A stretch of DNA of 64,000 bases, from assembly GCA_947632435.1 (NCBI GenBank), contig CANRPC010000005.1, positions 1-64,000 of the forward strand, read 5' to 3'. Both the position numbers and the translations under genes were made by a program. The DNA comes from an uncultured Bacilli bacterium (lineage in GTDB: Bacteria; Bacillota_I; Bacilli_A; RFN20; CAG-449). This document shows, in pieces, positions 9,160-19,084 of the stretch (the first letter of the stretch is position 1; every line of letters begins with the position of its first letter). The notes below the pieces were generated by a model. The model saw only the letters and a program-made list of their open reading frames with translations. It was not told the origin of the DNA and searched no databases.

Positions 9160-11310
9160 TTATTTGCTAATTTCTATTTTACATAAATCATTATCCATGT
9201 AATCAATTTTAATCTTGTATTCCATTTTTGATCCATCATGCATCAATGAATTTGTAAAGAAATTTGTATATAAAGCAGGATCCATAATGTCGCCTTCTTT
9301 AAATAAAGAATTATTATTAGCAATTTTTGATCTATAGGTAGAACGATTATCCGCGGTTATTAATTCAATCAAATGTTGATTGTTATAAGAACGACTTGGA
9401 GTATTAGAACTTGCAATTGTTAAATCACCTTCTAAATTTAAAGTGTCTTTATCTAGATATTGATATCCAGATCCATCAAATTTAATTATTCTTGCATCAA
9501 TATGAAATATTCTAACACCATTTTTCGTAAAATAATTAGGGCGATTTACATATGCATTTTCTGCATCAAATTTATTTAATCCAGTAGGTGTATCATATTC
9601 TATAATTAAATATTCATCAAATGGGGAATCATTATAATTTGTACATGGTATAACAATGCATTCACCTGAAGTAGAAAATGGTTTTAAATTAATATATGAA
9701 TCATCATTAACAATATAAGGATTTACCCATCCTAAACTAAATTTTGAAAAGGCATCGTGATCACCAATATTATAATCCATCATTCCTAAACCTCCAAAAC
9801 TTGAAGTGTAGTTAGTACTTGTGGTGATATAATAATCATCTAAACCAAGCATATGTCCCGTTTCATGGAATAAAGTATGTCCATCAAGACCTTGATCATT
9901 TCCTTCATAAGTAAAATAAACGCTGCAATTTGCATAGACAGATATTTTTTTCTCATCATTAAAACGATACCAATAAGTATAAGGCCAATATTTAGATGAT
10001 GTTGAAGCTCTATCATCATTATAAATAAACCAAAATCCATCGATATAGCCATCATCATTAGCATCATAGCTTTTATCATTATAATTAATTGGATTTCCAT
10101 TTATTGTTAATTTATCATACATATCTTGAATTAAAATTTGCGTTTCTGATCCATAATCATCGGTATATTGATTAAATGTTGTTGAAGAAAATGAAGGTGT
10201 ATAAACATCAGTATATACAAAATCAAGATCTAAATTTCCATAGCTTGATTTATAATAAAAGCTTTTTAATGATTCATAATAATCGTTAGAATTATCTTCT
10301 TTTGTTCCTTCAAAAACAGCTTTTAATTTATCCATGTTTTCTTGTTTTTTAAAATCATAAACATTTACTAAATCATAAAAGTTAATAGGAACTACGATAA
10401 TTTTAACTTTTCCTTTAGAAGGTACAATACTATAATTAGCATCTGCTTTATATAAATCATCATAAATAAATCGTGGTTTTTCTAATAATTTAAAGCCATT
10501 TAAGATTTTTTCTTCAATAGCAAATATATTAATAAAAGTAGAATAATTACCTTCTTTTGTTGTTATTTTTACTATATGATTACCGACAGTTAAAGCTTTA
10601 ACTTTTGTATCTTCGATTTTAATAAATTCATCATCGCTGCTAATTATAATATCTTTATATGTAGCGTTTTTTGGACTTATTTGATAAGAAGAACTAATAT
10701 CGATGTAACGATTAATTTCTACTTCAATATCACTTATTTTATTTATTCCTTCTACTTTAATTGGTTCTGCTTTTTTAATTAGTAAACCTTTAAAAAATAA
10801 GGATTCATCTTTACCTCGACAAGTAAAAGATAAGGAATGAATTAAAGTAGGTTCTTCAAAATTGTATATTACTTTTTCTTCTTGGCTAATATTAATAGTA
10901 AAAGAATAATTTTCATTATAAATAATTTTTTGACTAAATTGATTTTCTACTGCTTTAGCATAAAATGTTAAGGAATTAACTAGAATTGGTTCAACTAAGT
11001 CAATACTTATTGTTCCACCTAAAACCTTAGAACCAATACGATAAGCAGAATCATTATTTGATATGATTACACTTCCTGAATATGATAAAGTGGCATTGAA
11101 ATTATAAAAATCAAAATTTTCATTTTCAAATGTTGCTCCTTTAACTTCATTCATAAACATTCCAAAGTCATAACCATTAAAAATTTGATTTGATGAAGGT
11201 GTTGATAAAGTTTCTGAGTTATAAGAACTAGAGGTTGATGAAGTTTTATTACAACTTGTAAAAGTAAAACATCCAAATATAATTAAACTTAAACATAAAA
11301 TTTTTTTCAT
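9160..11310 (-). CDS. M6-family (immune inhibitor A-like) metalloprotease lipoprotein
   Basis: Lipobox CFTFTSCN; HETGHMLGLDDYY zinc motif; GGLGMMDY. Confidence 0.85.
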   Translation of the reverse strand: MKKILCLSLIIFGCFTFTSCNKTSSTSSSYNSETLSTPSSNQIFNGYDFGMFMNEVKGATFENENFDFYNFNATLSYSGSVIISNNDSAYRIGSKVLGGTISIDLVEPILVNSLTFYAKAVENQFSQKIIYNENYSFTINISQEEKVIYNFEEPTLIHSLSFTCRGKDESLFFKGLLIKKAEPIKVEGINKISDIEVEINRYIDISSSYQISPKNATYKDIIISSDDEFIKIEDTKVKALTVGNHIVKITTKEGNYSTFINIFAIEEKILNGFKLLEKPRFIYDDLYKADANYSIVPSKGKVKIIVVPINFYDLVNVYDFKKQENMDKLKAVFEGTKEDNSNDYYESLKSFYYKSSYGNLDLDFVYTDVYTPSFSSTTFNQYTDDYGSETQILIQDMYDKLTINGNPINYNDKSYDANDDGYIDGFWFIYNDDRASTSSKYWPYTYWYRFNDEKKISVYANCSVYFTYEGNDQGLDGHTLFHETGHMLGLDDYYITTSTNYTSSFGGLGMMDYNIGDHDAFSKFSLGWVNPYIVNDDSYINLKPFSTSGECIVIPCTNYNDSPFDEYLIIEYDTPTGLNKFDAENAYVNRPNYFTKNGVRIFHIDARIIKFDGSGYQYLDKDTLNLEGDLTIASSNTPSRSYNNQHLIELITADNRSTYRSKIANNNSLFKEGDIMDPALYTNFFTNSLMHDGSKMEYKIKIDYMDNDLCKIEISK

Positions 11311-11421
11311 ACTACCACCTACAAAATCAATATCTTTTAAAGATATTTAATATATAATTAATGAAAATGTGAAAAAATGCAAGAAAAATTATTTGTATTT
11401 AATATATTTATATTAAAATGT

Positions 11422-11820
11422 TTATTCTTTTATAATTACTTTATTTATATTTTCATTGCAAATATATTCTTCAATATTATTAATTAAAGAATATTTTAAT
11501 AGTACATAGCCAATTATTGCATAATAATCAATTTTTAGATGATTTAAATAATAATCAAAACTAAATTTTTTAATTTTTTCTTTACTATTGAATAAAAAAG
11601 CATAATTTTTTAAATACTTTTCAAAGTCAATAATATAAAAGTATTTATTTCTTAATTTTGCATCAAGTAAACCTAATTTTTTTATATCTGCGAAAGGATT
11701 ATTTAATTCTTTATCAATATTTTGTAGATCAATAAGTATAGTAAAACTTTTATAATCAGTAAGATTTTCTAAATGTTCTAAAGCCTTTTTAATACATCCT
11801 TTATTAAAGCTAATTTCCAT
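11422..11820 (-). CDS. hypothetical protein, probably co-transcribed with the Spo0A-like gene
   Basis: 132 aa ORF starting 7 nt after the spo0A-like stop. Confidence 0.55.
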   Translation of the reverse strand: MEISFNKGCIKKALEHLENLTDYKSFTILIDLQNIDKELNNPFADIKKLGLLDAKLRNKYFYIIDFEKYLKNYAFLFNSKEKIKKFSFDYYLNHLKIDYYAIIGYVLLKYSLINNIEEYICNENINKVIIKE

Positions 11821-11827
11821 ATTTTAC

Positions 11828-12613
11828 CTATATGGAAACTTTTTCGCGTTTCATATCTTCAATTGTTAAATAATCTGCGATCATGGCTATAAATTCAGAA
11901 TTTGTTGGTTTATCTTTGTTGCGTGATATGCTGTAGCCAAAGATACGATTAATAGTATCGGTATCACCACGATTCCATGCAACCTCTATTGCATGTCTTA
12001 TAGCTCTTTCGACTCGAGAACCAGTAGTATGAAATTTAGCAGCAACTTCAGGATATAACATTTTTGTAATTGCTCCTAAATATTCATTTCCATTTTCACA
12101 GCACTGTTTAATAGCTTGTCTTAAATAAACATAGCCTTTAATATGTGCAGGAATACCAACTTCATGTAATAGCATAGTAATTTTTTTATCTAATGAATCT
12201 TCATTTAAAATTTGATTGCTTACTTTAACATCTGTTGGTGCTTTATCTAATTGATGCATATGATAAAGTAATGATGACATATTAAATGGCTTAAGAATAT
12301 AATCGTCAATATTAAATTCTTCGGCGTTTTTAAGCATCACTTGATTCATAAAAAATGGTATGGCAATAATATGATTTATTCTTACACTTGGGTGATTTTT
12401 TACTAAGCGTAAAGTTTCAAATCCATCATGAATAGGTAACATTAAATTAATTAATAAATAATCAATATATCCTAAATCGATAATTCTCTCTGCGGCTTTT
12501 TTACCATCTTCTTCAAAGCCTAGTACTTCATATTTGTCTTTTTTTGTTAATTCCTGTACAACTTCGTTAATTAATGCTTTGTCGTTATCGACTATAAATA
12601 CTGTTTTTCTCAT
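11828..12613 (-). CDS. spo0A: Spo0A family response regulator with degenerate receiver
   Basis: C-terminal [16 protein letters not shown]...[19 protein letters not shown]...[15 protein letters not shown]; receiver has N at the Asp56 position. Confidence 0.92.
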   Translation of the reverse strand: MRKTVFIVDNDKALINEVVQELTKKDKYEVLGFEEDGKKAAERIIDLGYIDYLLINLMLPIHDGFETLRLVKNHPSVRINHIIAIPFFMNQVMLKNAEEFNIDDYILKPFNMSSLLYHMHQLDKAPTDVKVSNQILNEDSLDKKITMLLHEVGIPAHIKGYVYLRQAIKQCCENGNEYLGAITKMLYPEVAAKFHTTGSRVERAIRHAIEVAWNRGDTDTINRIFGYSISRNKDKPTNSEFIAMIADYLTIEDMKREKVSI

Positions 12614-12813
12614 TTTTCCTCCTAATAGTATAGTTCATAGCGTAAAAAGTCATTTTCTAATAAAACGGCACTTTTTTCTACGATACGAAACAATTATAAG
12701 TTGTAATTAGTAACATATCAAGCAAAAAATGACAAATTTTTAAAACAAAAAGAGGTTTACAAAGATAAACATATATGCTAAAATTGTAATATATTGAAAA
12801 AAGGGAGCGAAAA

Positions 12814-13212
12814 ATGACATTTCAAGAAAGATTTAAGCAATTAAGAAAAGAAAAAGGAGTTAATATTTCTAAACTCTCAAGAGCAATAGGAGTTTCACGC
12901 TTTGCCATTATGAAATGGGAAAAGGGAGAAACTAAGCCTACTATGGAAGTACAAAAAAGATTATGTGAATTCTTTAATGTTACTTCTGATTATTTAATGT
13001 GCATGAGTGATAACAAAAGTTTTGTTGTCGATAACTCAGATCAATTTATTATTGATTTATCTAAATACAGTTTCATTTTAACTGATGAACAAAAACAATT
13101 TATTCTTGAACTTGCAAAACAATCTTATAATTTAAGAAAAAATATTTATAAAGAACGCAAGAAAAAAGAAAAAGAAAACACTGGTTTAGAAGAAGAAAAC
13201 AAAGAAGAATAA
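12814..13212 (+). CDS. XRE-family HTH transcriptional regulator
   Basis: FKQLRKEKGVNISKLSRAIGVSRFAIMKWEKGETKPTMEV. Confidence 0.9.
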   Translation: MTFQERFKQLRKEKGVNISKLSRAIGVSRFAIMKWEKGETKPTMEVQKRLCEFFNVTSDYLMCMSDNKSFVVDNSDQFIIDLSKYSFILTDEQKQFILELAKQSYNLRKNIYKERKKKEKENTGLEEENKEE

Positions 13213-13248
13213 TTTAAAATTCTAGTTTTTTAAAAACCTCCTTATATA

Positions 13249-13299
13249 TAAAATGGGCTTAACAAGAATTATTAAACTTGTCTAAAGCCCATTTTATTT
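13249..13299 (+). terminator. terminator after the XRE gene
   Basis: AAAATGGGCTT..AACAAG...CTTG..AAAGCCCATTTT followed by T-rich tract. Confidence 0.75.
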
Positions 13300-13439
13300 T
13301 TATATAAATTAAAAAATTTAATATAGTTAATATTTATAAAATATTACTTAAAATTGAAATCATTTTTCATAATTCGATAATAAAAAAAATCATAAAAAGG
13401 CTTTTATATTTTTTTCCCATATGCTATTCTAAGGGTGTA

Positions 13440-13507
13440 AAAGTTGTATATCTTGGAAATATGGTCCAAAGTTTCTACGTACTACCGTAAATGGTACACT
13501 ACAGCTC
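13440..13507 (+). promoter_or_regulatory. purine riboswitch aptamer, guanine class
   Basis: P1 AGTTGTA/TACAGCT; P2 TTGGA/TCCAA with loop AATATGG; J2/3 AGTTTCTAC; P3 GTACTA/TGGTAC with loop CCGTAAA; J3/1 'AC' gives C at the specificity position. Confidence 0.93.
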
Positions 13508-13552
13508 AAATGATTTAATATAGTTGTTTGTGCTTTTTTGTGTTGTTACTTT

Positions 13553-13587
13553 GGGACATCTTTCTTAAGGTGTTCCTTTTTTCTTTT
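13553..13587 (+). terminator. riboswitch expression-platform terminator
   Basis: GGGACATC-TTTCTTAA-GGTGTTCC-TTTTTTCTTTT upstream of the ATG at 13620. Confidence 0.8.
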
Positions 13588-13619
13588 ATGGTTTATTTGT
13601 TAGGAGGAAGATTAAGTTA

Positions 13620-15809
13620 ATGAAATCTAGAAGAATAACCAAATTTTTAATCTCACTTATGATGGCACTAGGAATAGGTGCAGGTATCAACACAAATTTG
13701 CATGAAGGAAATGTAACAAGAGCTGCGACAACAACATATACTCAAATTACCTCACTTGATGAATTAGTTGATGGATTGGAAGTTATTATATCCGCAGATT
13801 CTTCGGGTAAACATTATTATTTACCAAACGATAAAATTACAAATACTGGTCCTAAAGCAACTGAATTTAGTTTATCTGATTATAAAACTAACATGATTTG
13901 GACAATGAATAAAAAAAATAGCGGATTTACCTTTTCTCATTATAATGATTCTACAAAATTAGATTTGTATTTTATTAATGATAATAATGGTGTAAGAGTT
14001 AATTCTGATAAAGAGTTTGAATTTTCAATAATAAAATCAACTACAGATAATACATTTACAATTTCTGGTACAATTTCTAGTGATACTCGTAATCTTGCTT
14101 TATATAGCACTCAAGATTTTAGATGTTATAAGACTAGTAGTGGAATTCAAAAAATAATATTGTATAAAGTGCAAGATATACAAGATGAGAGTAAATTCAA
14201 TGTAAATTATTCAGTTGATTCTAAAGTTAAATTTAAAAATGATTTTAAAACATCTTATGAATTTGATGTTGGAACAACTCAACAAATTACTTTGCCTTCA
14301 AAATCAGATTTTGAAAACGATGGAACATTCTATGCTGGTACAGTAGGTATTACTGGATGGAATGATGGACAACAAGATTATGAATTAGGAGCAAGTGTAA
14401 CTGTAAGTGAAAATACTACATTTACAGCTAAATATGAACAAATTAAAAAAGATTTAACTGTTGAAGAAGCAATAAATGTTGCTAAAGAAATTGGTTCAAG
14501 CGCTGATACTAATTATGAATATTCATGTGAAAGTACTATTTTTGAAATAAAAGATCAATATAGTTTGCAATATGGAAATATAACTTTATTATTAGGTGAT
14601 AAAACAAATAATATTGAAGCATATCGCTTAACTGGTGGAGAAGAATTAGAAGTTGGTGACATAATTAAAGTTACTGGTTATTTATTTAATTACAATAATA
14701 AAACTCCAGAGTTTAGTGAAAATTGTACATATGAATTAATAAAGAAAGCTAAAGATGTTGGTCCTGGAGAAAAGTTTAATGAATTAAATAGTTTTGCAAG
14801 ATTAAATGCTTCTTATAATAAAACAATATCAAGTTCAAGTTCAGAAAAAAATGATTCTTTTGATGCTCAAGATTTTTACACTTCAGGTACTTATCACGAA
14901 TTATCAAATGAAACAAATGTTTCTAAAATATTTACATTTTCAGCCTTTTGTATGACAAATCTTAATAATGGCGAATATTCATTTCAGTTAAGTGGTTCCA
15001 AAGGTGGAGAATTTGTTATAACATCATCTTTATATAGTATTAAAAAAATAAGTTTATCTATCTCAAATAATAATACAAATTCAGGATCTTTTGAAGTATA
15101 TGGAAAAGATGAAAAATATGAAACTTATAGTGATTTATCAAACACATCAAAGCAAGGAACTTTAATTAAAGAAATTTCAAGTTATAATAAAGGACAAAAA
15201 ATAGATATTGATTGTGGATATAAGTATTTTGGAATTAAGGCTACAAGTGGCACAGTTTATATTACAAATATTTCAGTTACTTATGAAGAAGAAGCTACTA
15301 CATATGAAGTAACAAATGCAAAATTAGGATTTGGTGTTAACTTTGATGAAACAATATATTCTCAAGATGCTAAATTTGGATTATTGTTATTTGATCCTAA
15401 TACAATTGTTGATTACAGCGATTTGAAATCAATTATAGAATTATCTGATGATTTAAATGATGATACATTCATTTCTTTAGATGAATATAAAAATGAATTA
15501 TCTGATCTTGATATAAAATATATTTCATACGAAAATTTGACTCCAATAAAAGTTGATGAAAATGGTAATCCATCTGAAAGTGGTAATCAATATCAATATG
15601 GTATTTTCTTCAATAATGCATTAGAAAATATTGATAGTTCATTTGTTGCAATGGCATATATGGAATTAAATGGTGAATTGTATTTAGCAAAGCATACAAA
15701 TGAATATTCATTAAGAAGTCTTGCTCAATATTACAAAGATAATAATGTAATGGCAACAATTGAAGATGCAAATGGTGTATTAGATGCAATCATTAACTAT
15801 GGAAATTAA
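13620..15809 (+). CDS. secreted multidomain protein with InlB-like and OB-fold-like modules
   Basis: N-terminal signal sequence; LTVEEAINVAKEI...YGNITLLLGD...LEVGDIIKVTGYLFNYNNKTPEF resembles OB-fold modules of secreted nuclease-type proteins. Confidence 0.65.
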   Translation: MKSRRITKFLISLMMALGIGAGINTNLHEGNVTRAATTTYTQITSLDELVDGLEVIISADSSGKHYYLPNDKITNTGPKATEFSLSDYKTNMIWTMNKKNSGFTFSHYNDSTKLDLYFINDNNGVRVNSDKEFEFSIIKSTTDNTFTISGTISSDTRNLALYSTQDFRCYKTSSGIQKIILYKVQDIQDESKFNVNYSVDSKVKFKNDFKTSYEFDVGTTQQITLPSKSDFENDGTFYAGTVGITGWNDGQQDYELGASVTVSENTTFTAKYEQIKKDLTVEEAINVAKEIGSSADTNYEYSCESTIFEIKDQYSLQYGNITLLLGDKTNNIEAYRLTGGEELEVGDIIKVTGYLFNYNNKTPEFSENCTYELIKKAKDVGPGEKFNELNSFARLNASYNKTISSSSSEKNDSFDAQDFYTSGTYHELSNETNVSKIFTFSAFCMTNLNNGEYSFQLSGSKGGEFVITSSLYSIKKISLSISNNNTNSGSFEVYGKDEKYETYSDLSNTSKQGTLIKEISSYNKGQKIDIDCGYKYFGIKATSGTVYITNISVTYEEEATTYEVTNAKLGFGVNFDETIYSQDAKFGLLLFDPNTIVDYSDLKSIIELSDDLNDDTFISLDEYKNELSDLDIKYISYENLTPIKVDENGNPSESGNQYQYGIFFNNALENIDSSFVAMAYMELNGELYLAKHTNEYSLRSLAQYYKDNNVMATIEDANGVLDAIINYGN

Positions 15810-15829
15810 ATGTAAAGGAAGATTTAAAG

Positions 15830-15967
15830 ATGAAGAAAAAATATTGTACTCCATTATTTGAAATTGAAACAATTAATGTCGATGATGTAATTTTAGTATC
15901 ACAAACTCTTGGTGATGAAGGTTTTGGCGGATTTGTTGATTATGATGAATTCCCTAAATTTAATTAA
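15830..15967 (+). CDS. 45-aa small peptide MKKKYCTPLFEIETINVDDVILVSQTLGDEGFGGFVDYDEFPKFN
   Basis: Read directly; AAGGAAG SD upstream, 20 nt after the preceding stop, followed by a terminator; absent from ORF track. Confidence 0.75.
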   Translation: MKKKYCTPLFEIETINVDDVILVSQTLGDEGFGGFVDYDEFPKFN

Positions 15968-15985
15968 TTTATAAACTTTAATATT

Positions 15986-16014
15986 GAGGATGCATTAATT
16001 TGTATCCTCTTTTT
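15986..16014 (+). terminator. terminator after the small peptide gene
   Basis: GAGGATGCA-TTAATT-TGTATCCTC-TTTTT. Confidence 0.85.
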
Positions 16015-16025
16015 AGAAAAATTAT

Positions 16026-16289
16026 ATGAAAAAAATATTATTAATAACAATTTTATTTTTATGTTTTTCATGCACAAATCATGAAAATTCTTCTTCTTAT
16101 CAATTATCATCAAATAATGAAGATATTTCTGAAGATTTATCAAGTTATGTTTCAAGTAGTGAATCAAAATATACCACAAGTGAATCTTCTCCTTCTAGTG
16201 TTTATACATTAAGTGAATCATCAAGCTCACAAAGTTTAGAAAGCAATTTTAATACAAGTGGATATATTGAATTTCCTCCTGTATATTAA
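16026..16289 (+). CDS. small Ser-rich lipoprotein
   Basis: MKKILLITILFLCFSCTN lipobox followed by Ser-rich low-complexity tail, 87 aa. Confidence 0.65.
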   Translation: MKKILLITILFLCFSCTNHENSSSYQLSSNNEDISEDLSSYVSSSESKYTTSESSPSSVYTLSESSSSQSLESNFNTSGYIEFPPVY

Positions 16290-16297
16290 ATTTAATA

Positions 16298-16334
16298 ATA
16301 GCAATTGAGATAATACTTAGTTGCTATTTTTTTT
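16298..16334 (+). terminator. terminator
   Basis: ATAGCAA...TTGCTAT-TTTTTTT. Confidence 0.75.
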
Positions 16335-16409
16335 ATTCATTATTTCTTTAGTATCGAAAAAATTAAATTTACATATATTTACATGTAGACTTATTTGGTT
16401 GGTGAATAT

Positions 16410-17702
16410 ATGAATTATTTTGGTACAGATGGAATAAGAGGTATTCCTAATGTTGATCTTAATTTTGATTTAGTGTCTTCTCTTGGTAAAGCTTTATCAA
16501 TTTTTAATGTTAAAGATGTTTATATTGCTTCTGATACTAGAGAATCAAAAGATTTTTTAATTTCTTGTTTAAGTTCAGGAATATTATCTTTAGGTATGAA
16601 TGTCCATTATTTAGGAATTATGTCGACATCTGGATTAATATATTATTCTTATGTTAATAAGGTTATAGGTGTTATGATAACTGCTTCTCATAATCCTTAT
16701 TATGATAATGGTATTAAAATTATTAATAAAGGATTTAAATTAAATAAAGATGAAGAAGAAAAAATTGAGTCTTTAATTAATAATAATGATTATAAATATT
16801 TAGATGTTGGTTCATTTTATTTTGAAGAAAATAAAGTAAATATTTATTTAGATTTTTTAAAAAAGCATATTGTAAAAACTAATTTATCTATTTGTTTAGA
16901 TTGCGCGAATGGATCAACTTATAAAATTGCTCAGGAAATATTTAAAGATGTATCGAATAAAATAATTTATATAGGTATTAATCCAAATGGCAAGAATATT
17001 AATCTTGATGTAGGCTCAACACATTTAGAAAAATTAAAAGAAACAGTAAGAAAAAATAAATGTGATTTAGGTTTTGCATTTGATGGAGATGGCGATAGAT
17101 TAATTGCTATAGATAAAAATTGTCAGGTTATCGATGGTGATTTATTAGTTTATATTTTTGCAACTTATTTATTAGAAAATAATTTATTAAATAAAAACTA
17201 TGTTGTTTTATCAAAAATGGCAAATATTGGAGTAATTAATGCTTTAAAAAGTAAAGGTATTAAAGTTAAAGAAGTAGATGTTGGTGATAAATACATTTAT
17301 CAAGAAATAAAAAATAATGATTATGTTTTAGGTGGCGAAGAAAGTGGTCATATTATATTGAATAATTTATTTCATACAGGAGATGGTATTTTAGCGGCTT
17401 TATATTTAATTAAGATTCTTGAAGAAAAAAAGCAATCTCTTTTAGAATTAATTAAGGATATATCTATATATCCTAGTATTCTATATAATTTAAAAGTTAA
17501 AGATAAAAATAATATCTTAAAGAATAAAAATTTAGATAATTATTTAAAATCTTTAAAAGAAAAATATAAAGATGATTTAAAAATTGTTATTAGACCTTCA
17601 GGAACAGAAGATAAATTAAGAATATTTATTATGTCTAAAGAAAAAGATATTAATCAAAAAATTCTTGATAATGTCTTAAATATTATTAATGTAAAGGAAT
17701 AG
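16410..17702 (+). CDS. glmM: phosphoglucosamine mutase
   Basis: MNYFGTDGIRGIPN, TASHNPYYDNGIKI, FDGDGDR; starts inside ORF 16395. Confidence 0.94.
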   Translation: MNYFGTDGIRGIPNVDLNFDLVSSLGKALSIFNVKDVYIASDTRESKDFLISCLSSGILSLGMNVHYLGIMSTSGLIYYSYVNKVIGVMITASHNPYYDNGIKIINKGFKLNKDEEEKIESLINNNDYKYLDVGSFYFEENKVNIYLDFLKKHIVKTNLSICLDCANGSTYKIAQEIFKDVSNKIIYIGINPNGKNINLDVGSTHLEKLKETVRKNKCDLGFAFDGDGDRLIAIDKNCQVIDGDLLVYIFATYLLENNLLNKNYVVLSKMANIGVINALKSKGIKVKEVDVGDKYIYQEIKNNDYVLGGEESGHIILNNLFHTGDGILAALYLIKILEEKKQSLLELIKDISIYPSILYNLKVKDKNNILKNKNLDNYLKSLKEKYKDDLKIVIRPSGTEDKLRIFIMSKEKDINQKILDNVLNIINVKE

Positions 17703-17704
17703 AT

Positions 17705-19075
17705 ATGCATTCAATTATAATTTTAGCCGCTGGTAAAGGAACAAGAATGAAAACAAAAATGCCAAAATGTGTTTTCCCTTTACTTGATAAACCTCTTATC
17801 TTATATTTAATTTCTACTTTAAAAGAACTTGATAATTGTTATAAACCTCTTTGTGTTGTAGGATACCAAAAAGAAGCTCTTCAAGAAGTTTTAAAAGATG
17901 AAGTTAATTATGTTTTTCAAGAAGAACAATTAGGAACTGCAGATGCGGTTTTAAAATGTGAAAAAGAAGTACAAGATGCTGATTTTTCTTTAATTATTAA
18001 TGGCGATACTCCTTTACTTACTAGTGAGTATTTAAATGCATTAATTGATAAACATCTTAAAGAAAAAAATGATTTAACTTTATTAACTACATATTTAGTT
18101 AATCCTCAAGGATATGGAAGAATAATTAAAGATAATAAATTTAAAATTAAAAAAATTGCTGAAGAAAAAGATTTATCCAAAAAAGAATTTGGTATAAATG
18201 AAGTTAATTTAGGTGTTTATGTGATAAATAATGATAAACTTTTTGATGCTTTAAAAAGAATTAATAATTTAAATAATAGTCATGAATATTATCTTACTGA
18301 TATTGTTAAATTATTCTATGAACAAAAATATAAAATTTCTTGTTTGAATGTTGAAGATAATTTTCATTTGCATGGTATTAATGATTTAATAACTCTTAGT
18401 GAAATAGAAAATAAATTAAAAGAAGAAATAAATAATAAAGCCTTAAAAAATGGTGTATATTTAATTAATAAAGATAGTATTATTTTAGGGACAGATGTAA
18501 AAATAGATGAAGGAAGTATAATTTACCCTAATACTTTAATTTTAGGAAAATGTCAAATAGGTAAAAATTGTGTCATTGGTCCAAATTGTGAAATAAATGA
18601 TTCAATTATAGAAGATAATGTTAAGATAAAACATAGTTTAATAAATAATTCCTACATAAAAAAAGGAGCAACTATTGGTCCTTTTGCCCATTTAAGAATG
18701 AATGCGATAATTGGTGAAAATGATCGTATAGGTAATTTTGTGGAAATTAAAAAATCTTTAATTGGTAAAGCTACGAATGTTGCTCATTTAACTTATATTG
18801 GTGATACAACATGTGGTGATAATGTCAATTTTGGATGTGGTGTTATAACAGTTAATTATGATGGTATAAATAAACATCATACAACAATCGGAAATAATGT
18901 TTTTATTGGATGCAATTCTAATCTTATTGCACCTTTAAATATTGGTGATAATGTTTTTATCGCCGCAGGATCAACAATAACTACTTCTTTAGAAAAAAAT
19001 GATTTTTCTATTGCAAGAGCATTTCAAGTTACTAAAAAAAATTATTCACCAAAATATAAATATAATACGAGGTAA
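17705..19075 (+). CDS. glmU: bifunctional UDP-GlcNAc pyrophosphorylase / GlcN-1-P acetyltransferase
   Basis: LAAGKGTRMKTKMPK and C-terminal left-handed beta-helix hexapeptides. Confidence 0.96.
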   Translation: MHSIIILAAGKGTRMKTKMPKCVFPLLDKPLILYLISTLKELDNCYKPLCVVGYQKEALQEVLKDEVNYVFQEEQLGTADAVLKCEKEVQDADFSLIINGDTPLLTSEYLNALIDKHLKEKNDLTLLTTYLVNPQGYGRIIKDNKFKIKKIAEEKDLSKKEFGINEVNLGVYVINNDKLFDALKRINNLNNSHEYYLTDIVKLFYEQKYKISCLNVEDNFHLHGINDLITLSEIENKLKEEINNKALKNGVYLINKDSIILGTDVKIDEGSIIYPNTLILGKCQIGKNCVIGPNCEINDSIIEDNVKIKHSLINNSYIKKGATIGPFAHLRMNAIIGENDRIGNFVEIKKSLIGKATNVAHLTYIGDTTCGDNVNFGCGVITVNYDGINKHHTTIGNNVFIGCNSNLIAPLNIGDNVFIAAGSTITTSLEKNDFSIARAFQVTKKNYSPKYKYNTR

Positions 19076-19084
19076 TATATAATA

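Noticed and set aside
13401-13440. 2'-deoxyguanosine rather than guanine specificity for the riboswitch
   Set aside because: J2/3 keeps GTTTCTAC with T at the position-51 equivalent, as in guanine aptamers.
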